Positions 10,384-23,309 of a stretch of DNA of 64,000 nt are shown here, one piece after another. The notes below the pieces were generated by a model. That model saw nothing but the letters and a program-made list of their open reading frames with translations. It had not been told where the DNA came from and did no database searches. The stretch spans positions 326,018,581-326,082,580 of the forward strand of contig NC_058518.1 of the NCBI RefSeq assembly GCF_904849725.1, given 5' to 3'. How positions within the stretch are numbered: the first letter of the stretch is position 1; each line of letters starts with the position of its first letter. The translations under genes and the position numbers were made by a program. The stretch comes from Hordeum vulgare subsp. vulgare (lineage: Eukaryota > Streptophyta > Magnoliopsida > Poales > Poaceae).

Positions 10384-13300
10384 TCATTTCTTGGCGGTTG
10401 ATGAAGAGCCGTGACGCTTCTTGGGGGTAGTCTTCTTCCTTGGGCCGGTTGCTGTGTCGAGTTGTTCCTCATCAGATTCAGCGGTGTAGAATGAAGAAAA
10501 GGAGCTGTCTTCAAGGTCTGGCACTGGAATGGGCCCGAACTTCCTCTTGGGAGGCCATGACCAGTCAAAGTCCCGCTCAAAGTCCATTTCTTCAAGTTCA
10601 GTCTGAGTCTTCAGATGTGCAAGTGTAGCCCAGGTGCGATCGAAAACCTCATGCAGATAGTGATGATTAATCTTCACAGAGTTCTGAGTTTCAGTGAGGG
10701 TTTTCACAATGGCACCAAACTGGCGTTTGACCCATTTGTGGTTGCGATCCACCTTCTCGTGAAGACTGAGGAGGAGCTCTCTGGAGTTCAGCACGCGAGA
10801 AGGAACTGGGCTTGCTGGACGAGTCTCAGTATCGTCCCATGAAGAATATGCTTCTGGCTCTCTGAACTAGCCATCAAGGGGCCTGCTGCCTTCTTCAATC
10901 ACAGATTTTCCTTTTCCTTCAATGGGCTCAAAAGTCTTCTTGTTGACCCATATAGGAGGCATATAACCAACATGGTTTTGACAATCAGCATGGAAGTTGA
11001 TGCCTGTCCTTGTCCTGATGAATCTCATGATCCACGGGGCATATATCTTGTGATCATAGGGGCACATGGTATTGTCGGCCAAAGTCCTCAAGAAGAAATC
11101 ATGGATATTAATAGGAATACCGTGAATGATGTTGAAGAGGATATTCTTCATGAGGCCTACAACATCTTATTCATCGTCATGGCCTTTGATTGGCGCGAGC
11201 ACACTGCAGAGGATTCTGTGGACAGACCGGGGTGTGTACTTGAGCTCATGGACGAGGAAGGTTGTTCTTGAGGGCTTGCCTGCAGCCAAAGGCTTCATGA
11301 GGACTTCCATCATTCCATTTGGCAGCTCACGCTCACCATAAAGCTTCACTGCCCCATCTGAGGGAATTGGTACGGGCAGTTCTCCGAGGAGTTCAGAAGC
11401 AAGAGCTTTGTAATGAGTGTTTTGGGACATCCAGTCAAACACCCAAGTGTTGATGTCATCAGCGTTGCCAGATACGTGCAGAGTGGCATAGAACTGAAGA
11501 ATGAGCTTGCTATTCCAGTCTGATATGTCTGAGAACATGGGAAGCAAACCTGCATCGTGGTGTACACTGAGCCCTGGTTCCAGGCAGGGTATTGCTTCAA
11601 GCTCAACATGAGGAATGTGCCTGTGCTGGAATATCTTGTTGCGTCCACAGAGCATAGAGGAATAGTAGTTCATCTGAGTCCTTGTCCAAAACTTCAGATG
11701 CCTCATTTGAGGCTTGTCATAAGGGTTCTCTCCGATGAAATACATGCGTTCTTCAAAGAAATCTTCTTTCTAAAACTTTGGACGCTTGGAGAATGGTTGG
11801 CGCTGAACTGGCTTAAGATTTTGCTGAGGAATGGGGGAGGAGACAACAATGGCAGTCTCTGGGTTGAGCACAATGAATTCATTGTCTTGGGCGGGTACAT
11901 TTTCTTCAGCATTTTCCTCAAGGTGAGGAATTTCATCAGCTGGTACTTCTTGCTGGGGAGATGATGCTTGCTCTGGCTGAGCTTCAGGCTGAGGAATTTC
12001 TGCTTCTTTGTCATTTGGAGGAGTTGGGTCAGCCTGTTCCTCATCTTGAGGAGTCTGCTCAGAATATACATTTTCCTTAGCTTGTTTTTCTTCACCTCGC
12101 TTTGTGGCAGAAGCAATTTCATCAGCTGGTGCAGCTGATGCTTGAGCAGTCTCTGTCTGAGGAATAAGAGGTTGAGGACTGTCATCAATCTGGATTTCCT
12201 CATCAGTGTGTTCCTCAGAGGCGACATCCTTCATTTCCTCATCTGCCCTTGTAGCTGGGTCATCAATGACGACCATCTCATATGAAGGGGCGACATTTAG
12301 AGTCACTGGGTCGAGAGGAGCAGTTTCTTTAGTTTCTTTGAGGCGCTTTGCCTCTGTCTCTTCTACTGCTGAGGAGGCTTTTCTCTTCTTTGCTTCCTTT
12401 TCAGCAGCCCTTGTTTTCTTCACATCTGATGCAGACAGAATTATCTTCTTCACCTTTGAAGCTTTTGGTGAAGGTGTTCTTTCTTCAGATTCTTCAGCTG
12501 GTAGTGAGGAACTAGCTGGAAAAGAGTCATCAGCCTGCTTTGATGAAGCAGCTGGATCAGGAGCAGTCTCATCAGTGGTTGCAATTTCATCAGTTGCAGT
12601 TTCCGTGATGATTTCTTCAATGGCCGGTTCATCAGTACGGCGCTCTTGGTGTTCTTCCTCAGCTTGAGGAGTTTCCTCCTCATCAGGAGATGCATCTGCT
12701 GGTTGCTCAACCAAGGGCTGAGGAGTTGGTGCTTGTGGTGCGGTTCTCTTGTTGTAGTCATCAACATCACTAGTGGCTAGCTTGATGAAATTGCTCTTGA
12801 TGCTTTTGCAATCTGACAGCTTGTCATACTTGTCAGTCAATACTTGCAGCTCTGCCTGGGTTGACACGAGTGCATCAGGAGTAAGTTTGAGGAGATTCTG
12901 CTTGAGGAATTTCTCCTTTTTGGCCGTTGCAACCTTTGCCTGCCTGGCCTGCTGTTCTTTCCACTTGGCTTCATTTATGAAGGTGGCCACCATGTGGCTG
13001 ATGCCAGGAGGAAGTTTCAAATCATCAATGGGAGTGTTTGGATCCTCATACCAGATATTGATGTAGTCAAGGAGGACCTTGGGGTCCATGGCCAGAGGAA
13101 TAGCACTGCCTGATGCTTGAGCTACCCTTTCTTGCTTGTTTCTGATGATGGCTTGCAGGGTTTCATCATCATATTCATCACTTCCCTCTAATGCAGACGG
13201 GACTGCGATGATTTTGCTGGGGCTGGGTAGAGGTGCACGTTCAGCAGTTGCCAAAGTCTTCATAAGTGGTGTCGAAGACTTTGTCTCCGAGCTAGTTGCA

Positions 13301-14019
13301 GCTGGGAGTGAGGAGCTGGAGCTGGCGGTCGTAGGTTTCACGACATGCTTCTCTATTGATTTCTCTTGAGGCTTTGGAGGTGGAGCTGAGGATTTTGGTG
13401 ATGAGGAGATTGGTGCAGAGGGTTTTGGCGCTGATGGTTTTGGTGTTGAAGGTTTCGGTAATGAGGGTTTTGGAGCTGAGGGTTTTGGAGCTGAGGGTTT
13501 TGGAGCTAAGGGTTTTGTGGCAGAAGCCTGAGCAGACTTCTCTTGAGGCTTTGGAGCCCTTTGCTTTGATGGCACAGACTGCGGGTGAGGAATTTCGGAG
13601 CCTCAGGTTTCTGCCGCTGAGGAATTGGCAGCACCGGAGGCAGCAGGTGAGGATTCATTAAATTTCCTCACTGCAGCTTCTGCTTGCTTCTTGAGCTTGG
13701 CCAGATGTTTTTCCTTCTCATCTGGGTTGTCATCAATTGTCATGAGACTTGAGGGATGTGCTACTTGATGATCCTCAAGTGGGGCTCTTCTGCCAGGAGG
13801 CTTCAAAGCGAATTTCTTCGCATATTTGGGAGTCACAAACCTGTACTCCTTCCATTCCTTCGCCCATCGGCGTTCAATCTTCTGCAACCTTATCTTTCTC
13901 TTGGCCATTGTCTCATGTTCATCAGGCGTACAATAGTCCAAGTATATGTCCTCAGGGATATCGGCAGCTGTGTTTTGCTCCAGTTTCTTTCCTCCCTTCT
14001 GTTTTCTCTCTTCCTCCAT
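10384..14019 (-). pseudogene. Third large ORF of the Sirevirus, in the env-like gene position; four stops, no frameshift
   Basis: One reading frame runs for about 1212 codons from ATG at 14019 to TAA at 10384. It is interrupted only by TGA 13603-13605, TAG 11770-11772, TAA 11167-11169 and TAG 10867-10869. The N-terminus is basic (MEEERKQKGGKK). A Pro/Lys stretch with about ten KPSAP-type repeats follows (13390-13530), then a long Glu/Ala-rich, probably coiled-coil and disordered middle. Next is a folded-looking region (LKFWTRTQMNYYSS, FYATLHVSG, WVFDWMSQNTHYKA, IMRFIRTRTGINF) resembling the putative plant transposon protein domain seen in grass TEs. The C-terminus is basic (RKKTTPKKRHGSS). 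I see no signal peptide or clear membrane helix, so 'envelope' is positional only. Function unknown. Confidence 0.8.
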
Positions 14020-15504
14020 TTTTTTTCAGTTGAGGACTTTGCTGATGATTTTGAACTCTGGAGGATTCTGATGAGCCTTGAAGAATTTCTTCCAGAAACG
14101 CTGCAAATGAGTTAATGTGATGAGAACCGAGAGATTCATAAGATGACATGTGTGTACCTGTGAACAGAGTATAGTTGCGAGGAATTTGAAGAGGTCATAC
14201 GCGTTCTCAGATTTGAAGAAAATGAAAAGTTTCACAGTTTGAGGAATATAACCAGTGGTTGAGGAATTTGCCTAAGCATATTGTTCTTGGGTTCCAGAGT
14301 TGTATAGATCCGAAAATTCGCACAATTGAGGAATATCGTGAAAATCTTAGATGCTTAGCTAGTTCATCAATGATTGTGGTGATAGGTAGTGTTTGAGGAA
14401 TCATGTGCGCATCGTATCTTGAGGAAAAACAGATTTCACATAGAAGATGTAAAATTTCAGATCTAATCTGCTGTAAAAATGGGATATATTTACCCTGGAA
14501 GGTGCGTACGAAGAACACATAAAGTAGTGTAGGAGAGGCTCTTCATTCGAGTGTCCAATGCACCCTAACTTGGCAACAGAGGACGTCTACGGCGGCGGCG
14601 GATGAAGATGATCCGACTCCGGCGTGGTTCTGGCGACGAAGAGGTCGAGGCAGTAAAGCTCTTCCTCACCGGCGACAAGACTACCAGCGGTGGCGCTAGG
14701 GTTCGGTGGAGTGTGCTGTGGCAGGAGAGCGATGAGGCGAAGAAGAGGATACTGAGGGGGATACAGACATATTTATTGCCCAAAAGTTACTGTTTGGCGC
14801 GAAAATGTCGGACCAAATAGCCCCTGCCTCTACGTCTCCGCAGGACACGTGTAGCTCCCGTACAATGCGGTGGAGATAGTGGAGATCATGGTTATCCGAT
14901 CGTGGGAAGTGGGGGTTCAGCTACTGTGTCTTTAAAGAAACAATTTTTGAAGATTTGAGGATTTTCGTTACAAAATCATCAGCTGACAAGGACGCAGTGA
15001 GGATTTTGAACAAAGTTTCCAATAGAACGCATATGAAGAATTGAATAGACTGGATAAGTATAGCATAGTGGGAAAGTAGGGTCCGATCACATTCACTTGG
15101 CAGAAACTTCAACTTGAAGAAATAGCCATAAGTGAATGCTGTTGAGGACTAGAAATCACAGTCTATCTAGGGAAATGAAAGTCATCAAGTGTTTTTGAAG
15201 ATTTTGTAATAGATCATCACAATGAAGAACAACTGTTTTGAGGAAAAATGCATTGTGAGGAAATTGATCATTTTGAAGAAAACCAAGTTGAGGAATTTCA
15301 CATTGGGCGGTGGCGTTACCCACCATATAAGAATGTTGATTACAAACGCCGCGTACAATTGTCGTAGGGCCCTGAGAATCAATTTCTTCGTTAATTTCTT
15401 CACACTCAGAGTGGCTTTCTTCATCAGTTGAAGAAAATCGTTTCATCATGTGTTGCACATCTATGTCATGAACTTTGCATAAGTGTTAGGATGTGTGCAT
15501 ATTT
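14020..15504 (-). other. Spacer between pol and the third ORF of the Sirevirus
   Basis: About 1.5 kb with no extended coding frame. GAGGAAT/TTGAGGA words recur throughout, as in the rest of this element. A GC-rich patch at 14580-14900 contains only short frames. A leader or splice acceptor for a subgenomic message of the third ORF would be expected here, but I cannot pick one out. Confidence 0.5.
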
Positions 15505-18500
15505 TTACAAAACATTTGAAGACTCTAAGATATTTAGCTCACACCGCAACTTGCAAAACCTTTTCTCATCCAAGGGCTTAGTGAAGATATCTGCCAGTTC
15601 ATCATCAGTCTTCACATGGTCGATGAGGATATTGCCCTTGAGGACATGGTTCCGAAGAAAATGATGACGAATCCGGATGTGCTTGGTCTTCGAGTGCTGT
15701 ACTGGGTTGTATGCAATCTTGATAGCACCCTCATTGTCACAGTAGAGAGGTACATTCTTCATGTAGATGCCGTAGTCCTTGAGGGTTTGCTTCATCCATA
15801 GCAATTGAGCACAGCAAGAACTAGCAGCAATGTACTCAACTTCGGCAGTGGAGAGTGATACGCAGTTCTGCTTCTTTGAGGACCAGCAAACTAGTGATCT
15901 TCCGAGGAAATGGCATGTGCCAGAAGTTGACTTGCGATCCACACGGTCACCAGCATAGTCTGAATCAGAATACCCTACCAGATGAAGATTGGAGCCCTTG
16001 GGATACCATAATCCTAGTGTTGGTGTGTGAGCTAAGTATCGAAGAATATGTTTCACAGCCTTATGGTGTGATTCCTTCGGTTTTGCTTGAAAACGTGCAC
16101 ACATGCAAACACTAAGCATTACATCTGGCCTAGATGCACATAGATACAATAAGGAGCCAATCATAGAACGGTATACCTGCTGATCGAAATCTTTACCATT
16201 TTCATCAGTGCCGAGATGGTCGTTGGTAGGCATTGGAGTCTTGGCACCTTTGCATTCGTGCATGTCGAATTTCCTCAGAACATCCTTGAGGTATTTCTCC
16301 TGTGATATGAAGATTCCATTGCTTTGTTGACGAATTTGAAGACCTAAGAAGAATTTCAGCTCCCCCATCATGGACATCTGATATTCTTCACTCATCATGT
16401 AGGCAAATTCATCACTGTATCTTTTGTCAGTACAGCCAAATATGATATCATCAACATATATTTGACATACAAACATCTCATTATCATAGGATTTTGTGAA
16501 AAGAGTTGGATCGAGTGAACCAGGTTTGAAGCCTTTCTTCATGAGGAATTCCTTCAATGTATCATACCATGCCCGGGGGGCTTGCTTGAGGCCATACAGA
16601 GCCTTTTTTAGCCTTAAGACTTTGTCTGGATTCTTTGAATCCTCAAAACCTGGGGGCCGAGCAACATATACTTCTTCCTCAAGCTTACCATTGAGGAATG
16701 CACTTTTCACATCCATTTGATATAAGGTGATGTTATGATGATTAGCATATGCAAGTAGTATTGGAATAGCTTCAAGTCTAGCAACAGGTGCAAAAGTTTC
16801 ACCGAAATCTATTCCTTCAACCTAGGTGTAGCCTTGGGCTACGAGTCGTGCCTTGTTCCTCACCACTTGACCGTCCTCATCTTGCTTGTTTCGGAAAATC
16901 CACTTGGTGCCGATGATGTTGTGCTTGCGAGGATCTGGTCGTTTGACGAGCTCCCATACGTCATTCAGCTTGAATTGAAGAAGTTCGTCTTGCATAGCTT
17001 GGATCCACTCCGGTTCCAGAAAAGCCTCAACAACTTTTGAGGGTTCTGTGATGGATACAAAGGAAAAATGCCCACAAAAGTTAACTAAGTGTGAAGCTTT
17101 TGAGCGAGTGAGAGGACCTGGCGCGTTGATGTCCTTGAGGATTTTGTCAAGTTCTACTTCGTTTGCAATCCTCGGATGAGCTGGTTGAGGATTTTGTCTG
17201 GGCTGAGGAAGTGGTGCAGTTGCAATTTCCTCAGGAGCATCTTCTTGGTTTTTATCAGCGATGGGGATCGTTTCTTCACCAATTTCCTCAGTGGGAACAA
17301 TGTCTTTAGTAGGCTTAAGCTTTATTGCTTCCTCAGGAGACAGCTTATCTGGATCAGAAGGCAATTGCTCTCTTCGCGAGACATTAGTTTCATCGAACCG
17401 TACATCTATAGTCTCAAAAACTTTGTTGTGATAGTTGTTGAAGACTCTGTAGGTGTGCGAGTCCTTTCCATAACCGAGCATAAAACCTTCATTTGCCTTT
17501 GGTGCAAATTTTGAGCTATGGTGAGGATCTCTAATCCAGCATTTTGCACCGAAGACTTTGAAATAACTTACATTGGGTTTCTTGTCAGTGAGGAGTTCAT
17601 ATGAGGTTTTCTTGAGGAATTTGTGAAGATATACCCTGTTGATGATATGGCATGCAGTGTTGATTGCTTCAGGCCAAAAGCGACGAGGACTCTGATATTC
17701 TTCAAGCATAGTTCTTGCCATTTCAACCAGAGTCTTGTTCTTCCTTTCGACGACACCATTCTGCTAAGGAGTATAAGGAGCAGACAATTCGTGAGTAATA
17801 CCAAGTTCATCAAGATAATCATCAAGACCAGTGTTTTTGAACTCGGTTCCATTATCACTCCTGATGTGTTTGATCTTGATGCCAAAGTTCGTAGAGGCCC
17901 TTGAAGAAAATCGTTTGAAGATTTCCTGCACTTCAGTTTTATACACTATGATATGCACCCAAGTATATGTGGAATAATCATCAACTATGACGAAGCCATA
18001 TAAAGATGCTGCATTGGTTAGTGTGGCATAGTGAGTAGGTCCAAATAAATCCATATGAAGCAATTCAAATGGACGTGTAGTGGTCATGATGGTTTTAGAG
18101 GGATGCTTGGATCTAGTCATTTTCCCAGATTCACAAGCACCGCAGAGATGATCCTTGAGGAATTTGACTGATTCGATGCCGATGACATGCTTCTTCTTTG
18201 CAAGCATGTGCAAATTCCTCATGCCTGCATGATCTAGTCTTCGGTGCCACAGCCATCCTTCCGAGGTTTTTGCTAGTAAGCAAGTGGCTGGTTGAGGACC
18301 TGTAGAGAAATCAACAATGTACAAATCCCCTCTTCTTACACCTTCGAAGACTTTGGATCTGTCAGATTCCATGATGACTACACATCTATATCTACCAAAG
18401 ATAACAATCATATCAACATCACAAAGCATCGAGACTGACATGAGGTTAAAACCAAGGGATTCAACAAGCATCACTTTGTCCATATGCCTATCCTTGGAAA

Positions 18501-18660
18501 TAGCTACTTTGCCAAGTCCCAATACCTTGCTTTTACCTTTGTCAGCATATGTGATTTGCTTCAGAGGTGATGGAGTTAGTGGCATATTCATCAGTAAGCT
18601 TTTATCACCAGTCATGTGATGTGTGCAGCCACTATTGAGAACCCACTCAGTATTTTTGGG
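15505..18660 (-). pseudogene. Copia pol: protease, integrase, reverse transcriptase, RNase H; disrupted
   Basis: On the minus strand, from right to left: the protease active-site region reads WVLNSGCTHHMTG, with Asn (codon 18634-18636) where the catalytic Asp is required. The GAG-pre-integrase region (LWHRRLDHAG) follows, with the integrase zinc finger and core (DYSTYTW, DNGTEF, then NGVVERKN). Reverse transcriptase follows ([30 protein letters not shown] with YVDD at 16447-16458). RNase H closes it ([22 protein letters not shown]). TAG stops at 17764-17766 (before QNGVV) and 16822-16824 (after QGYT) replace Gln codons. The order PR-IN-RT-RH defines Ty1/copia. Everything is in one frame, so it was broken by point change rather than indels. 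Confidence 0.93.
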
Positions 18661-18893
18661 TTTGTCATCCTACAGATGAATTAGTACAGCTTACCATCTC
18701 AGATGCTTAAGATTTGAAGAATATGATACTAATTTCATCAGTTTAGTAATTTCATCATAACAGAAATGTAAGGATGTGTGAAATATTTCTATTTCATAAA
18801 TTATTAGCTTGCATCCTATCAAGCATTTCCTCAGGTCTCTAGCAAATTCTTCAGATGATGATTTTCATCAGGAGACCTGACCTGCAGAAGTGA

Positions 18894-21439
18894 TTAGTTC
18901 GATTTCTTCACCACCCACATCTGAAGGGGTGGTAAAGCGTTCATCATCCTGCGAGCACCATATGAGAAAGGTGGCATTGAAGCTAATGCACTTCTCTTAA
19001 CAGTAGGGGGATTAAAGTACTCATATGAATATGCAGAGAACTGGTTTGAGGATTTATGAACATAATGATTTGAGGAGTAACGCTCATATTCATATTCCTT
19101 GTAGTTTCCCTCCATGTTAGCCGCATAAGCACGGGTACGAGCATAGTTTTGACCAGATGAGGATTTTGATCCTCTTGAAGACATTGGTCCTCCTGAGGAA
19201 TTTGATCTGGGGTTCACATTCTTCAGTGGTGGTGTCATGAAGACATTCACCTGAAGATTTTCAAGACAACTTTTGGGAACCCAGATTTTCCTCAGAGGAG
19301 GGCCATTCCTGCAGTTAGTTCCAACATATCGAGCAAATACTTCACCAGATTGATTTTTGAACAGTTTATAGTTGGAATCAAATGACTCATCCGAGGAATA
19401 GGATAGTTCACATGAGAAGCCGGTTAGATTAGATGGATCAAAAGGAGGTCCAGTAGCAGCAACCCATGAGGTTTTCGGATACTACTCGGGTTTCCCATAA
19501 GATCCATTAGCATTTAATTTCCTCTCAAAGGCAATTCCTTCTTTCCTCGGGTTCCTGTTCATGATCTGCTTTTTGAGCACATCACGAAGGGTTTGATGTC
19601 CTTTGAGGCTTTCGTACATGCCTGTCACGTACAATTCCTTCAACCCTACATTTTCATCAGTAACATTTGTGTTTTCCTCAAGTGAGGAAATAGACACAAC
19701 ATGTGCAGTTGAAGAATTTGTAGCAATGGTAGCATTTGATGATTCTGGTGAGGAATTAGCAGTTTCGCATTCAATGCATTTAAGACATGGAGGAATAAAT
19801 TCAACTTGACTAGCGCTGATCTGTTGAGCTAGTAATGAATCATTTTCCATACGAAGATCATCTTGACACATCCTCAGCTTCTCAAGATCAAGCTTCCTTT
19901 GAAGAAATTCGTAGGAAAGCTTCTCATGATCAGTGAGGAGTGTATCATAATGATCCTGAAGATTATCAAATCTAGACTGAAGACTTTTCATGTCATCAGT
20001 GAGGATTTGGTTAAGGTTCATTTCATCATTCAACAGATCATCACTTTTGTCTAGCAGTTTCTGAAGCTTTTCCAGAGCAGTTTGTTGTTTAGTGGCAATG
20101 ATAGCTAGTTTACTGTAACTGGGTTTCTTATAATCATTAGGCTCACAGTCACTTGAATCAGAGGAGGAGGCATTATTTGATACCTTTGAACCTTTTGCCA
20201 TGAAGCAATAGGTTGGAGCGAAGTCATCAGCATAGTCTTCAGTATGGATGGTGCAATCATTTTCTTCAAGATTGAAGATTGACTTGCTGACGAAAGTGGT
20301 TGCTAGTGTAAAACTAGCATGTCCAGATTCTGAGTCTTCTCCAGAACCCTCTTCTTCATCACATTCCTCTGATTCTGCCTCGGAGTCCATTTCCTTGACA
20401 ATAAGTGCCCGAGCCTTTCTGAAACTAGTCTTCTTGTGTGATGAGGGCTTTGAAGATGAGGATTTTGAAGATTTCTTCTTCTCCTTCGAGTCATCAGAAC
20501 TATCATCCTTGTATTTCTTCTTCTTTGATTCCTTTCCCCAACGGGGACAATCAGCAATGTAGTGACCTGATTTCTTGCACTTGTGACAGGTTTGTTTCTT
20601 GTAGTCCTCAGATGCAGATTCTGATTTCCTCATGTCTCTTCTTGATGATTTACCGAACTGGCCACGTCGTGTAAATCTCTGGAATTTCCTCACAAGCATT
20701 GCAAGCTCCTGTCCAAATTCTTCAGGGTCACAAATGGTGTCATCTGTGTCTTCTTCTTCAGATGAGCAAATTGCTCTAGCCTTCAGTGCACGTGGTCTGG
20801 AATAGCTTTGTCCATATAGATCTCTCTTTTCTTCTAGCTGGAATTAATGAGTATTTAGCCTCTCAAGGATATCAGCTGGATCCAGCATCTTGTAGTCTGG
20901 TCTTTCTTGAATCATCAGAACTAGAGTGTAAATGAAGAATCAAAAGATGTCAACAGTTTCTTCACAACTTCGTGACCTGTGATGAATCGAGCTCCCAGTG
21001 CTTGCAGTTCATTTGATATGTCAGTGAGGCGATCAAAGGTGTCTTGGCAGCATTCATTGTCATGTCTCTTGAAGCGATTGAAGAGAATGCGAAGAATATC
21101 AACACAGGAGTCACGCTGGGTTGATACTCCTTCATTTACCTTGCACAGTCTCTCCCAGATCAGTGTTGCAGAGCCCAAAGCACTTACTCTTCCAAACTGG
21201 CCAGGGCTCAGATGGCCACAGATGATGTTCTTCTCTTGAGAATCGAGTTGTTTGAATTTCTTCACATCAGCTCCAGTGACACTGGCAGAGATGATGGGGA
21301 CTCCATTTTCCACAATATACCAGAGATCATTATCAATAGCTTGTAGATGCATTTGCATTTTGTTCTTCCAGAAGGGAAAGTTCTTTTCTTCGTAGGTAGG
21401 ACATGCCGCAGTCACCTTAAACATGCCTGCAGTCGACAT
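18894..21439 (-). pseudogene. Copia gag with zinc knuckle, disrupted
   Basis: Starts at ATG 21439 with MSTAGMFKVTAACPTYEE, then the capsid-like UBN2/copia gag region (FPFWKNKMQMHLQAID, WERLCKVNEG, HDNECCQDTFDRLTDISNEL). The frame shifts near 20925 and continues (LVLMIQERPDYKMLDPADIL), with one TAA near 20848. It then leads into the zinc knuckle CHKCKKSGHYIADC (about 20540-20585), which binds genomic RNA. A long Ser/Asp/Glu-rich coiled-coil follows. Further stops lie at 19482-19484 and at the end, 18894-18896. Gag forms the virus-like particle; pol follows after a poorly readable 230-base gap. Confidence 0.88.
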
Positions 21440-21492
21440 AACTAAAACTCCAGGTGGTTAAACCAAAATCACACAGAACAAGGGAGTACCTT

Positions 21493-21504
21493 GCTCTGAT
21501 ACCA
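21493..21504 (-). promoter_or_regulatory. Primer-binding site of the Sirevirus element
   Basis: The minus strand reads TGGTATCAGAGC, complementary to the 3' end of initiator-methionine tRNA. It lies two bases inside the 5' LTR end (21507), the normal place for priming reverse transcription. Confidence 0.92.
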
Positions 21505-21506
21505 AT

Positions 21507-22697
21507 TAAAAGTGTGTAATATCGACTAGAGGGGGGGTGAATAGGAGATTTTTAGAATTTCATCACTGCGGAAATTCCTTTTGAGGAAATTCCTCACTGA
21601 TGACTAACTTACAGCAGAAACAGTAAAGGATCAGACGTGCAAACGTTCACACCAGCAGTATTTCAGAGTGAAGAATGTGAAAACAGATTGCACAGTAAGC
21701 AGGCACGCAGAATACATATGATGATTAACTATTGTGAAGAATTTGGGGTTGAGGAAATTCAGAGAAAGTCTTCAACAAATTCTTCAAACTGTCACAGTGA
21801 AAGTCATCAACACATAATACAGAGAAAGTAAATAGTTGAGGAATTAGAACCCGATTTTCAGAGAAGACAGTCGTTGATGACCCAATTCCAACTGCTGTGA
21901 CAGTTGTACATCTGGTTTGGAGCGGCTTAGTATTGAAACCAAAGGACACCCAGTCCCGGGACACACCGTCCCTACCGTATTCTCCTTGAGCTAAGGACAC
22001 ACAGTCCTCACCCAACACTCGTGGTAAGTCTTCAGGGCAGACTTCCAAACCCTCCCAAACTTGGTCACTCGACGATCCACAAATGAACTACCGGAACGTT
22101 CTAGACCATGACGCCTAACCGTCTGGAGGATGCACAGTCCTCAAAGGTAAAAGGCTTCAGTCCCACACATTAACAACTTCTTCAGTGATGCTCAATCACT
22201 AGGCTTGGTTTGTGGTTTCGGTGGGTGGTGTATTTCCTCACTAATGAATTACTCTTGAAGACTCTGAGGAATATGGGTTGCTCTTATGAAAAGTGTCAGT
22301 TTCTAACGGAGCAGCCAACCAGCTAGTGGTTGTGGGGGGTGGCTATTTATAGCCTGGGAGCATCCCGACATGATTTGACACTAATGCCCTTAAATAATAT
22401 GACCCTTGGAGTGGATAAGACCAGTGACTTGGCGTGGTTATCGAAACGGTCGGGACCCTCAACTCTGAGAGTACTCATGTCCCTCATATTCCTCACTTGA
22501 GGATGTTGGTAGGATTAGGCTTGGGTTGAGCATCATGAGGAAATCCATTCCATAGTGTTACTTTGACCCCCTTTAACAGTACGGTGTTCCTATTCATCAA
22601 ATGCGAAGAAAGTAAAATAGAAAGTGTAAATCTTCACGCTTCAAATTCTTTAGAATGTTTTTCTTCAGGAACCACCGGTCTTCTCAATATCAGTATC
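21507..22697 (-). repeat. 5' LTR of the Sirevirus, inner part
   Basis: Matches 8447-9630 of the other LTR. Its end is TAAAAGTG instead of TGAAAGTG, so the terminal dinucleotide is mutated. TATTTATA at 22344-22351 is the LTR TATA box on the minus strand. The copy is cut at GTATC (22693-22697) by the Tat insertion and resumes at 35896. Confidence 0.92.
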
Positions 22698-23242
22698 TGA
22701 TGGGGTCATAGTCCTAGGGTAGGGTCATAGGCCTGTCCTACAGGTCCTACCCAAGGACTACCCCACGCAAGGGACAAGACCTTAAGTATGCCCGACTGTA
22801 TTAAGGTGTCCCCATCGTCCAGTCGGTAACGGGCCCAGGATTATCCAGTCGGAGACTAAGACTCGGAGGACACCGGACCTACCGACTGGATACACTCGGT
22901 GCGTCCTAACCTCCGTGGAGGGAAACTGCCGTACGTTTCCGGGTGCATTTATAGCATACTTTACCTGTAACACATGCATTCAATCGCCACTACTCCACCC
23001 TTGAATCACAACCGTTGTGGAGGGCAGCGCACTCTATATAAGCCGCCCTCCCCCACTGGTAAAAGTGTTGGAAAATCATTGTACTCCATATTACACTCGG
23101 TAACAAGCTCTAAGAGCACTGAGACGTTGGGCTATTACCTCCACCGTAGAGGGGCCTGAACTCATACAACCTCGCCGTAGCTAGGACTCTGCCCATCTGA
23201 TTCGTACCCTACACATCTACTGTCAGGCTTATACCCACGACA
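22698..23242 (+). repeat. 5' LTR of the Tat element
   Basis: Runs from TGATGGGGTC to ACCCACGACA. A TATATAA box at 23035-23041 is followed by a C-rich stretch. Relative to the 3' LTR it lacks 10 bases (TCAACTAGCA) near 22946 and has about twenty point differences by eye. Confidence 0.95.
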
Positions 23243-23261
23243 GTTGGCGCCCACCGTGGGG
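23243..23261 (+). promoter_or_regulatory. Primer-binding site of the Tat element
   Basis: TTGGCGCCCACCGTGGGG starts one base after the LTR end. This tRNA-complementary sequence is common in grass Gypsy elements. I did not assign the tRNA. Confidence 0.8.
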
Positions 23262-23309
23262 CAGGCATCTAAGCGACTTCCGGCGAGTTTGCGACTACTT
23301 CCTTTTGTC

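Noticed and set aside
12206..13369. Plus-strand Ser/Ala-rich frames opposite the Sirevirus third ORF
   Set aside because: Antisense shadow of a biased coding sequence; no start context or domain.
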